Source: Variovorax paradoxus
GTDB lineage: Bacteria > Pseudomonadota > Gammaproteobacteria > Burkholderiales > Burkholderiaceae_C
DNA length: 64,000 nt
Assembly (NCBI RefSeq): GCF_018614915.1
Contig: NZ_JAGGNU010000009.1
Location: 62,001 to 126,000 of the forward strand
Reading direction: 5' to 3'
In this document: in pieces, positions 1 through 7,375 of the stretch
How positions within the stretch are numbered: position 1 is the stretch's first letter
Layout of the letters: the number at the start of each line of letters is the position of its first letter
Program-made: the position numbers and the translations under genes
Notes under the pieces: generated by a model
The model's database searches: none
The model's input: only the letters and a program-made list of their open reading frames with translations
What the model was told of the DNA's origin: nothing

Positions 1-194
1 GCGCGTTACAAGGGCACCGGCAGCCAGGAAGATGCTGCGAACTTCGCGTGCGTCACTCCCGCAAACTGATGAAGCTGTGCCGCGCCGCAAAGTTGCCGTC
101 CGACGGCGGCGGCAAGCCGGATCGCGCCGCATTGAAGAAAAAGACAGCCACCGTCGGGCTGCCTGGCTCCCGCTCCAAAGGAAACGGCAAGCTG

Positions 195-527
195 TCACGA
201 CCCACCTTTCTTCAGGTCGCGCAGTTGCTCCTCCGCACGGTCGAGTTCCAATCGCAGTTCCCGGATTTCCTGCTCCAGCTTCTCGATGCGCGCGGCGCGG
301 CTCTGCTCCAGCGTGAGCGTCTCGCAACGAATTTGCAGCGCGGCCAAAGCCTCCGCAAGTTGCCGTCGGCGTAGCATCTGGCCTTTCGAGCGGGCCAGGG
401 CAATGTCGCGCTCGAGCGCAGCTTCCTCCGCCTTGCAGGCGGTGTTGTCCACCTGGCTCGAGGGCTGTGCCAGGGCGGGAGCCGCTAGACCCAGCGCGAT
501 TGCCAAGATGGACGCTTTTACGCGCAT
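195..527 (-). CDS. DUF1090 family periplasmic protein
   Basis: A 110-residue exported protein of the DUF1090 (YqjC-like) family, whose function is unknown. Residues 1-20 form a signal peptide ending in a PALAQ cleavage site. The mature part has the family pattern of an early ACKAEEAALE segment, a second cysteine in LQIRCETL, and then a highly charged helical tail likely to form a coiled coil. I chose the internal ATG at 527 rather than an upstream one because the signal peptide begins there and AGGT lies about 12 bases upstream. It stands alone, with no neighbour that suggests a role. Confidence 0.75.
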   Translation of the reverse strand: MRVKASILAIALGLAAPALAQPSSQVDNTACKAEEAALERDIALARSKGQMLRRRQLAEALAALQIRCETLTLEQSRAARIEKLEQEIRELRLELDRAEEQLRDLKKGGS

Positions 528-893
528 TCCGAATACCTGTGAGAGCAATAGGAAGTTGAGTTTGCCAGCAACTTCTCGCTGTCGGCCCGCATCCACCCGG
601 AGGCTAAGCCGGTGGTCCTAACGGTCAGGCACGCAGTGGATTCTGCTTGCTTGCGAACGACTGGTCTGGCGGCCGGAACTGTGAGCTCGACGCAAGAACT
701 CGGGACGAGGTCGCGCTTTGACCAGTCCCTCTCGCTGAGAGGCAGCTTCGTGGCACCGTTGCGTACTCACACTGCCGGCCAAAAAGCGGAAGTCCACGAA
801 TGGCCGCTCCGCGGAACTCGTGACAAGCGACAAGGGCGCGTGAAGGCGTGCCGTCAGCTGCCGGCCGATCGGTCGCGTTGCGAGCCGCGCAAC
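528..893. other. gene-free interval
   Basis: This stretch of 366 bases lies between the DUF1090 gene and the cyclase-hydrolase gene. Open frames on both strands here have no start signal, no recognisable domain and the arginine- and serine-rich composition of out-of-frame GC-rich DNA. I see no repeat, terminator or promoter that I can defend. Confidence 0.5.
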
Positions 894-2219
894 TCAGTGC
901 TCCACCGCGAAAAGCCGCCACTCTCCGGGGATGCCCTTGAGTTTTTGGACGCCGCGATCCTGGAACGACAGGCCGGAACCCGCGACGAGGTCCCTGACGG
1001 TGCTCGACACCAGCACCTCGCCGCTGCCCGCCTGGGCTGCGACGCGCGCGCCGGTGTGCACTGCGATTCCGCCGAGCTTGTCGCCCATCAATTCGCACTC
1101 GCCAGTGTGCAGGCCGGCGCGGATCTCTAGCCCGAATGCGCGCACGCCATCAGACATCGCGCAGGCGCAGCGCACAGCGCGCGCTGGGCCATCAAAGGTG
1201 GCAAGGAAGCCGTCGCCCGCGGTATCGATCTCGCGGCCGCGAAAGTGGTCCAACTCGCGGCGAATCAACGCATGGTGGCTGTCGAGCAGGTCGTGCCAGC
1301 GGCGGTCGCCGAGGCTGGCGGCACGCTCGGTGGCCCCCACGATATCGGTAAACAGCACAGTGGCGAGCACACGGTCAGGCTCGGCGCCGTGCCGCGCGCC
1401 GGTGAGGAAATCTTCGATCTCGTCGGCGATGCGGTCAGCATCACAGCCCCAGGGGACATGGTCGATGCCGCGCAACTCGACGAGCTTCGCGCCCGGAATG
1501 CGCTCAGCCATGTAGCGGCTCGCGCCGATGTCGATCACGCGATCGTTCACGCTGTGCAGCAGCAGTGTCGGCACCCGCACAGCGGGCAGGACATGGCGGA
1601 TGTCGATCTCCCCGTTCATGCGCGCCAGCGTCGCCGCCGCCGCCGGGCTCGCGCTGGACCGCATCCAGCGTGCCCACCATTGGCGGTAGCGCTCGTCGTG
1701 CGCCATGCTCGGGGAGCGCACTTCGATGCTAAATGGCCCGCCCCACTCGCGTTCGATTTGTTCGGCGAAGGCCAGGTGCTGCTCAGCCGTCGGGCCCCAC
1801 GGGTAGTCGGGCGCTGCGGTGCGCCGCGCGAAGGCGCCACCCATGATGAGCGCTGTGGCGCGGCCAGGATAAGTGGCGGCGAAGAGGGCGCACATTGCAG
1901 CGCCCTCGGAATAGCCGAACAAGGCCGCCTGCGTCGAGCCGGCGGCATCCATCACCGCGCGCACGTCGTCCATGCGGACCTCGAGGCTGGGCATGTCGCT
2001 GACGCGATCGGACAGGCCGGTGCCGCGCTTGTCGAAGAGGATCAGACGGGAAAATGAGGCCAGGCGCGTCAGCAGCCGGGCAAACGATGGCTCCTCCCAG
2101 AAGACATCGATGTTCGACACCCAGCCGGGGACGACGACCAAGTCGCGCGAACCGCTCCCCACCACCTGGTAGGCGATGTTGACGCCGCCGCTTTTCGCAT
2201 ATCGGGTCTTGGGAAGCAT
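894..2219 (-). CDS. alpha/beta hydrolase fused to class III adenylate/guanylate cyclase
   Basis: A 441-residue two-domain signalling protein. Residues 1-275 are an alpha/beta hydrolase with nucleophile Ser104 in GYSEG, a likely acid at Asp226 and a likely base at His254. Residues 283-441 are a class III nucleotide cyclase catalytic domain, with metal aspartates Asp292 (FTDIVG) and Asp336 (AGDGF) and the GLHTGE strand. The architecture resembles mycobacterial Rv1900c (LipJ). It probably makes cAMP in the cytosol; the hydrolase substrate is unknown, and that domain may act as a ligand sensor. The start at 2219 is preceded by AGGAG eight bases upstream and skips a longer unsupported N-terminus. 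Confidence 0.88.
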   Translation of the reverse strand: MLPKTRYAKSGGVNIAYQVVGSGSRDLVVVPGWVSNIDVFWEEPSFARLLTRLASFSRLILFDKRGTGLSDRVSDMPSLEVRMDDVRAVMDAAGSTQAALFGYSEGAAMCALFAATYPGRATALIMGGAFARRTAAPDYPWGPTAEQHLAFAEQIEREWGGPFSIEVRSPSMAHDERYRQWWARWMRSSASPAAAATLARMNGEIDIRHVLPAVRVPTLLLHSVNDRVIDIGASRYMAERIPGAKLVELRGIDHVPWGCDADRIADEIEDFLTGARHGAEPDRVLATVLFTDIVGATERAASLGDRRWHDLLDSHHALIRRELDHFRGREIDTAGDGFLATFDGPARAVRCACAMSDGVRAFGLEIRAGLHTGECELMGDKLGGIAVHTGARVAAQAGSGEVLVSSTVRDLVAGSGLSFQDRGVQKLKGIPGEWRLFAVEH

Positions 2220-2605
2220 AGGGGCTGCTCCTGCGCTCATGTGGCGCTTGGCGCGCGTGGTCCGACTGCCTTCGTGCAGGCATCCACGACCCGCCGCCGT
2301 GAGCATGCCATAAACCGGCGCGCTCCACATTGAGTGAGCTATGACCAGGGACTCCGATAATTTCCGCAGGCCGCCAAACGCACAGCAAGACGGTCGCGTG
2401 GTTCATCGCCGCGACCGCGCGTAGCGCCCGCTACGGCGACTTGCAGTTGCCGGAAGCGGCCCGACAGCGAAGTGGCAAGGGCCCCACCCTCTGCTGTCGC
2501 GACCAAACCCACACTCAGAAAGCTGACCATGCACGGATGCGCTTGCCGGCCGTCATGCCTGCGGCCTTGGCCAGGTCCTTGCTGGATCACCGCGTTCGCA
2601 TGTAG
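2220..2605. other. gene-free interval
   Basis: This is 386 bases between the cyclase-hydrolase gene, transcribed leftward, and the end of the cytochrome b gene. Short open frames exist on both strands but none has domain signal or a convincing ribosome binding site. The promoter of the cyclase gene should lie in its left part, but I could not pick a clear -35/-10 pair. Confidence 0.45.
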
Positions 2606-3979
2606 TCAATGCGTGTACACGACCCGCTCAGGGACCGCCTTGCTGCGTCCCAGTCGGCTCCACCACGGCATCGTCAGGAAGAAGCCGAAGTAGACGATGG
2701 TCCCCACCTGCGCAGCGTAGTTGCCGACCGCCGAAGGAGGCTTCGATCCGAAGTAGCCGAGTGCGAGGAAGGATGCGACGAAGACGCCGTACACGTACTT
2801 GTGCCAGTCTGGGCGGTAACGCATCGACTTGACGGCGGCGTGGTCGAGCCATGGGAGGAAGAACAGGATGAGCACCGAACTGCCCATCACGACAACGCCC
2901 CAGAACTTGGCATCCAAGGTCTTGAGCAGCGAGACCGCGATGACTGCGAAGACCAGCAGCAATGCCTTGGCGACACGACCCATGCGCCCCTTGACGAGCC
3001 CGGCAGCCGCGGCGATGCCGATGATCGCGCACAGGAGGTTGACCATCGAATCCGTCGTCGCACGCAGCATCGAGTAGAACGGCGTGAAGTACCAGACAGG
3101 GGCGATATGCGGGGGCGTCTTGAGCGAATCGGCCGGGATGAAGTTGGCATGCTCGAGAAAGTAGCCGCCGGCCTCGGGAGCGAAGAACACGACAGCGCAG
3201 ACGCCCAAGAGGAATATGCAGACACCCCAGAGTCCGTGCGTCGTGTGATAAGGATGGGAGGGGATTCCATCCAGAGGATGGCCGTCGGCCCCGAGGTGTG
3301 CCTTGATCTCGATGCCGTCCGGGTTGTTCGAGCCGACCTCGTGCAGCGCCATCAGGTGCGCCACGATCAGGCCGATCAGCGCAAGCGGCACGGCGATCAC
3401 GTGGAAGCTGAAGAAGCGGTTGAGCGTCGCGTCGCTCACAACGTAGTCTCCGCGAATCAGCAGCGCGAGATCCGGCCCGACAAACGGGATGGCGGCGAAC
3501 AGGTTGATGATCACCTGCGCGCCCCAGTAGCTCATCTGGCCCCATGGCAGCAAGTAGCCCATGAAGGCCTCGGCCATCAGGCACAGGAAGATGCAGCAGC
3601 CGAAGATCCAGACCAGCTCCCGCGGCTTTCGATAGCTGCCGTACATGAGGCCGCGAAACATGTGCAGGTACACGACGATGAAGAACGCGCTGGCCCCGGT
3701 CGAATGCATGTAGCGGATGAGCCAGCCCCAGGGCACGTCGCGCATGATGTACTCGACGGAGGCGAACGCCAGCGCCGCATCCGGCTTGTAGTGCATGACC
3801 AGGAAGATTCCGGTCACGATCTGGATGACGAGCGTCAGCAGTGCGAAGGCGCCGAACAAGTACCAGAAGTTCAGGTTCTTCGGCGCGTAGTAGCGTCCCC
3901 ACTGCTCGTTCCACAGGCGACTGACGGGAAACCGCCGGTCGATCCACTGGAGCAGCGCGCGAGGCCGTGTGTTCTTCAT
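2606..3979 (-). CDS. petB: orphan cytochrome b of the cytochrome bc1 type
   Basis: A 457-residue integral membrane cytochrome b, full length for a betaproteobacterial bc1 subunit. The four haem ligands are present: His92 and His106 in the second helix, His193 and His208 in the fourth. The Qo loop carries PVWY (294-297), the form usual in beta- and gammaproteobacteria, in place of PEWY. The family motif HEVGSNNPDG follows the fourth helix. Normally this gene sits between the Rieske and cytochrome c1 genes; here neither is present. It follows an AhpD-like gene by 51 bases and is probably cotranscribed with it from the module at 4572-4643. It could be a second bc1 cytochrome b or a stand-alone quinol-linked protein. 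Confidence 0.9.
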   Translation of the reverse strand: MKNTRPRALLQWIDRRFPVSRLWNEQWGRYYAPKNLNFWYLFGAFALLTLVIQIVTGIFLVMHYKPDAALAFASVEYIMRDVPWGWLIRYMHSTGASAFFIVVYLHMFRGLMYGSYRKPRELVWIFGCCIFLCLMAEAFMGYLLPWGQMSYWGAQVIINLFAAIPFVGPDLALLIRGDYVVSDATLNRFFSFHVIAVPLALIGLIVAHLMALHEVGSNNPDGIEIKAHLGADGHPLDGIPSHPYHTTHGLWGVCIFLLGVCAVVFFAPEAGGYFLEHANFIPADSLKTPPHIAPVWYFTPFYSMLRATTDSMVNLLCAIIGIAAAAGLVKGRMGRVAKALLLVFAVIAVSLLKTLDAKFWGVVVMGSSVLILFFLPWLDHAAVKSMRYRPDWHKYVYGVFVASFLALGYFGSKPPSAVGNYAAQVGTIVYFGFFLTMPWWSRLGRSKAVPERVVYTH

Positions 3980-4030
3980 GCTTGCCTTGGCGGTCGTTCG
4001 CGCGAGTTTTCGAGCGGGGCTTGCGCGGGA

Positions 4031-4510
4031 TCAGGCGAGCTGGGCCTTGTCGAGGCCGAGCGCCTTGTCCGACGATCCGGGCACGGTCCGGAACGCGACG
4101 TTCACGCGGTTCCATGCGTTGATGGCCATGACGCTGAAGGTCAGGTCCGAGAGTTCCTTCTCGGACAGCTGCGTGCGCACGCGGTCGTAGATGTCGTCGG
4201 GCACGCCTTGCTCGGGCAGCCTGGTGAGAACCTCGGTCCATGCGAGCGCGGCACGCTCGCGCGGGATGAACAACGTCGACTCACGCCAGGAGGCGAGGTG
4301 ATGCAGGCGCAGTTCGCGCTCGCCGTGGATCTTGGCCTGCTTGATGTGCATGTCCAGGCAGTAGGCGCAGCCATTCAGCTGCGATGCCCGGATCGCGACG
4401 AGGTCGCGGATCGACTGCTCGATGGAGCCGTCGTCCACGAGGTTGTTGAACTCGATCAACTTCTTGAAGAGCGCAGGCGATTGCTGGACGTAACTGACAC
4501 GATGCGTCAT
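4031..4510 (-). CDS. AhpD-like carboxymuconolactone decarboxylase family protein
   Basis: A 159-residue all-helical protein of the AhpD/CMD superfamily. It has the redox motif GCAYCLDMH (CxxC followed by His), which in AhpD-like proteins makes a reactive dithiol used in peroxide reduction. The start at 4510 has GAGGA a few bases upstream. The gene is first in a unit with the orphan cytochrome b downstream, and its upstream region carries one of five copies of a 72-bp promoter module (4572-4643). A role in peroxide or electrophile stress is inferred from the motif and the shared promoter; no substrate can be named. Confidence 0.88.
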   Translation of the reverse strand: MTHRVSYVQQSPALFKKLIEFNNLVDDGSIEQSIRDLVAIRASQLNGCAYCLDMHIKQAKIHGERELRLHHLASWRESTLFIPRERAALAWTEVLTRLPEQGVPDDIYDRVRTQLSEKELSDLTFSVMAINAWNRVNVAFRTVPGSSDKALGLDKAQLA

Positions 4511-4571
4511 GGTGTTCCTCAGACCCCAGTGCGGCTGAGGAACCCGTTTGCGAAGACCGCGATGGAGAACA

Positions 4572-4643
4572 AATCGTAGGTTGGGACGTTCGAGTGCGGT
4601 AGATCCGTGAAGGGCCGCGCGGTGTTGTGCAGCGCGCACCAAT
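4572..4643 (-). promoter_or_regulatory. 72-bp promoter module P5, upstream of ahpD-like/cytochrome b
   Basis: Read on the minus strand this module begins ATTGGTG, has CAACA at module positions 17-21 (a T-N11-A LysR-type dyad), CTACCGC at 42-48 and CCTACGATT at the end. TACGAT is a likely -10 whose -35 position (CTACCG) is far from consensus, which fits an activator-dependent promoter. The module begins 13 bases after the stop of the truncated TetR gene and ends 61 bases before the AhpD start. Four more copies of identical length lie at 11501, 13247, 13792 and 15465. The leader at 4528-4551 is also shared with copies P3 and P4. Confidence 0.75.
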
Positions 4644-4656
4644 CGGCGAGGTGCGG

Positions 4657-5178
4657 CTAGGTGGCGACACGCAACACCTGCAATCTGCCAGTCGGACAAG
4701 CTCCGCGCAGAAGCGTTGCCACGACGGACATGGCATGGACGTGAATCTCGACCGGATTGGGCGAAGCTCGCAAGCCGAAGACGACCTCCAACAGCAGATC
4801 CCCCCGGAGCATCGCTACGAAACGGCGAGCGACAAGTGCGCAATCGTCGACCTTGATCTCACCGCGGCGCCTTGCATCCTCCAGCACTTCGCAGATGCGA
4901 TCCATCGCCCGCTTCGGACCGAATGTCCAGTAGGCGGCCGCGGCGTCTCTGAATCGGTTGGAATCGGAGACGGCCGCCTTGTACAGGCTGATGGCTGACG
5001 GCGACATCATTGCGGTCATGACGCCGATTCCAAGACCCAGCAATACTTCGTCGAGCGGCTCTTCGTTTCGCCTTGGGAGCAGCTTCAAGGTCTTGTCGGC
5101 AATCTTGTTCGCCACAGATTGGAAGTGGTCGCACAGGAACTGCGACAGTTCGATCGGCTCGGTTTCGGCTTCAGCCAT
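4657..5178 (-). pseudogene. TetR-type regulator remnant lacking the DNA-binding domain
   Basis: The 173-codon frame encodes only the ligand-binding half of an AefR-like TetR protein (TetR C-terminal helices with LYRRLMAEAE just before and at the start, and a RRFVAMLRGDLL helix near the end). In intact relatives a helix-turn-helix of about 50 residues precedes this; here the upstream DNA is occupied by an unrelated gene that overlaps the ATG by 8 bases. TetR-like coding continues a little upstream of the ATG (DGLYRRLM, about 5179-5210), so the break is inside the old gene. There is no good ribosome binding site. It may be dead, or translated by coupling as a dimerising fragment. Confidence 0.65.
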
Positions 5179-5650
5179 GAGTCGCCGATAGAGTCCATCG
5201 GGTGTCCACGTCCAGTATGACCGTCCGAGCAGAAATGAAACCAGCACTGCGCAGTTCGACCAGCCGCGCGCCGCGCACCTTGAGAATGTTGCCGACAGCG
5301 CCCCAGCGCAGGAACTTGATGGCTTCGTCGAGCGTCAGCACGTTGACCATCATCCGTGTCCACCACGGTTCCAGAAGAAGCCATGTGTCGTCGTCGACGA
5401 GGCGCATCGCGAAGACGTGCTTGTGCTTGGCATTGGTGAAGCGATGCCACCATTGCCTTTGCAGTCCCGGCACGAAGCAGACGAACCAATGGCCTTCATG
5501 AACCGTGATCGGCGAACCGTCGGCGTCTATCTCGATGGCCAGTTCGTCCGGGACGCCGGGGACGTGCGAACGACCATCGGTGGTTCCGCGCGGAACGGGA
5601 TCCCAGTTCGACCCCAAGGCCTTGACCGTCCTAGAGAGCAGCGTGCGCAT
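5171..5650 (-). CDS. hypothetical protein, tryptophan/histidine-rich
   Basis: A 159-residue protein I do not recognise. It has no signal peptide or membrane segment. The central part is rich in aromatic and histidine residues (EGHWFVCFVPGLQ, QWWHRF, KHKHVFAMR, LEPWWTRM), which looks like a folded domain and not like shadow translation. The start at 5650 has AGGAG six bases upstream and lies 20 bases inside the end of the TetR gene, so translation is probably coupled. Its last residues run into DNA that looks like former TetR coding sequence, so its C-terminus may be chimeric. It is a late member of the efflux operon. Confidence 0.6.
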   Translation of the reverse strand: MRTLLSRTVKALGSNWDPVPRGTTDGRSHVPGVPDELAIEIDADGSPITVHEGHWFVCFVPGLQRQWWHRFTNAKHKHVFAMRLVDDDTWLLLEPWWTRMMVNVLTLDEAIKFLRWGAVGNILKVRGARLVELRSAGFISARTVILDVDTRWTLSATHG

Positions 5651-6269
5651 TGTTGGCTCCTGTGTGAATGCCGGCACAGAACAGGTCGACGATCTGCGAG
5701 ACATCGCCCTGTTCGTATGACAATTTCCTCGACACGTCGGAAGGGAAAGTGTCGGAAATATCGAAGCTGGCTCTGAGCAGCGCCAGGAAGTGACTTGCCA
5801 GAGCGTGGCAGTCTTCTTCCAGATCGATGCCGTCCGTTTGGGCAGCCTCGAAGAAGCGGGCCAACCCGGCCGTCAACGAGCCCGGGCCGTGCTTGTAGAA
5901 GTCGCGGCCGATTCCGGTGTTCCGGACGACTTCCGTGAGCGCGATTCGATAGAGACTCTTCAGCTGCGAGGCCGAGTGCTCGTTCGTGACTCGATGGCCA
6001 AAAGCAAGGAGCTTCTTCCGGAAAGACGCCGCTGTCGTGCAACCTTCGAGCGGCTCCAGCATCGAGGCAGCGAGCATCTCCGCCAGGGCGATGACGAGGC
6101 CGTGATTGCTGCCGAACGCGTCGGCGATCTCCTGGGGACCGAGATCGGTCGTGGCGATGACCGCCTCGATGCTCCTGATGCCGCTGTCCGCGGCCCGAAG
6201 GGCATCAGCCACTTCACTCAGGATGGTGAATCGCCGGTTCGCGGCGGCCGCTTGCTGAACCATGGACAT
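5631..6269 (-). CDS. TetR/AcrR-family transcriptional regulator
   Basis: A 212-residue regulator. Residues about 15-65 resemble a TetR helix-turn-helix, with a recognition region around QEIADAFGSN, though it is divergent (ATTDLG replaces the usual turn). The remainder is an AefR-like ligand-binding domain (LTEVVRNTGIGRDFY, ALASHFLALLR). The start at 6269 is supported by AGGAG seven bases upstream; an upstream ATG would run into the emrA end. It lies 26 bases after emrA, at the distal end of an efflux operon. That suggests local control of the pump, although the usual place for such a repressor is divergent or first. Confidence 0.75.
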   Translation of the reverse strand: MSMVQQAAAANRRFTILSEVADALRAADSGIRSIEAVIATTDLGPQEIADAFGSNHGLVIALAEMLAASMLEPLEGCTTAASFRKKLLAFGHRVTNEHSASQLKSLYRIALTEVVRNTGIGRDFYKHGPGSLTAGLARFFEAAQTDGIDLEEDCHALASHFLALLRASFDISDTFPSDVSRKLSYEQGDVSQIVDLFCAGIHTGANNAHAAL

Positions 6270-6295
6270 GGAGGCGCTCCTTTCGGTTTGGGGGG

Positions 6296-7369
6296 TCAGG
6301 GGTTGGGTCCTGTCCATGCTGGAGCTGGACCGCGCCGTTGACCGATGTAGATCTTCGGCGTCACGGACATGCCTACTCTCAGCTTCGCCGCAGCGGACTG
6401 GCCCGGATCGATGCGGATGCGAACTGGAAGTCGCTGCACGATCTTGGTGAAGTTGCCCGTGGCGTTGTGGGGCGCAACGGCGGAGTAGCTGGCGCCGCTG
6501 GCCGGGCCCAGGCTTTCCACCACGCCTTTCAGCACCTCGCCTGGCAAGGCATCCACTTCGATGTCCACGGCGTGGCCAGCCTCCACGCGCGCAAGTTGCG
6601 TTTCGCGGAAGTTGGCGGCGATGTAGACGGCCTCGAGTGGAACGATGGCCAGCAATGGCTTGCCCGCACTCACGAAGGCGCCGACGCGCACCGACCTCTG
6701 CCCGATGGTCCCGTCGAGCGGCGCAGCGATGCGCGTATAGGAAAGCCTGAGTTCTGCGGCGGCTTGCGCAGACTGCGACTGGGAAAGAGCCGCCTTGGCC
6801 TTCTGCAGATCGGCCCTGAGCACGCCGATCTGCTGACGGGCGGCCTGCAGTCCCGCCAAGTCCTTCTCTCGCGCGGCCAACTGGATGCTCAACTGCGCTT
6901 CGGCCTGTTGCAAGGCCTGCACGGTGCCTGATCCATCCGCGGCCAGATTGCGATAGCGCGCCTGGTTCGTCTTGGCCAGCTTGAATGAGGCTTCGTTGGC
7001 CTCCACGGCTGCCTGTGCCTGGCGGATCGCGGTTTCCTGCAGGATCAAGCGCGCCTGCAGGCCGGCAATCGTGGCCTGGGCACCTTCGACCTGGGCCTTC
7101 GCCGCGTTCACGGCAACCACGAAATCACGATCGTCGATGGTGGCGAGCAAGTCGCCTGCCTTGACGGATTGGTTGTCTTCGATCAAGACCTTGTCAACCG
7201 TTCCTGACACCTGGGGCGCCACGGTGGTGAAGTCGGCTTGCACGTAGGCATCGTCCGTGGACTGGGTGGATGCGCTGGATGCGGGGCGGTTGAGATAGAG
7301 CGCGCCGCCGACCAACACTGCGAGCAGCAGCGCGGCACTGAGGATCTTGGCTGTCTTCGGTAATGCCAT
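6296..7369 (-). CDS. emrA: EmrA/HlyD-type membrane fusion protein
   Basis: A 357-residue periplasmic adaptor anchored by one membrane helix (residues about 8-26). After the anchor come the TDDAYV motif and first biotinyl-lipoyl half (VAPQVSGTVDKV), a long alpha-helical hairpin rich in Ala, Gln and Glu (about 85-205), the second lipoyl half (YTRIAAPLDGTIG) and a beta-barrel (FRETQLARV). It bridges the inner membrane EmrB transporter to the outer membrane factor. It starts 6 bases after the emrB stop and is followed by the TetR gene. Confidence 0.92.
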   Translation of the reverse strand: MALPKTAKILSAALLLAVLVGGALYLNRPASSASTQSTDDAYVQADFTTVAPQVSGTVDKVLIEDNQSVKAGDLLATIDDRDFVVAVNAAKAQVEGAQATIAGLQARLILQETAIRQAQAAVEANEASFKLAKTNQARYRNLAADGSGTVQALQQAEAQLSIQLAAREKDLAGLQAARQQIGVLRADLQKAKAALSQSQSAQAAAELRLSYTRIAAPLDGTIGQRSVRVGAFVSAGKPLLAIVPLEAVYIAANFRETQLARVEAGHAVDIEVDALPGEVLKGVVESLGPASGASYSAVAPHNATGNFTKIVQRLPVRIRIDPGQSAAAKLRVGMSVTPKIYIGQRRGPAPAWTGPNP

Positions 7370-7375
7370 GGCAGT

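Noticed and set aside
2609..4579. 656-codon plus-strand frame over cytochrome b and the AhpD-like gene
   Set aside because: Very charged translation without domain similarity; the opposite strand encodes complete, motif-bearing proteins.
5433..5439. ATTGGTG sequence on the plus strand
   Set aside because: It lies inside the coding region of the 159-residue hypothetical gene and lacks the CCTAC boxes and the 72-base framework of the promoter modules.
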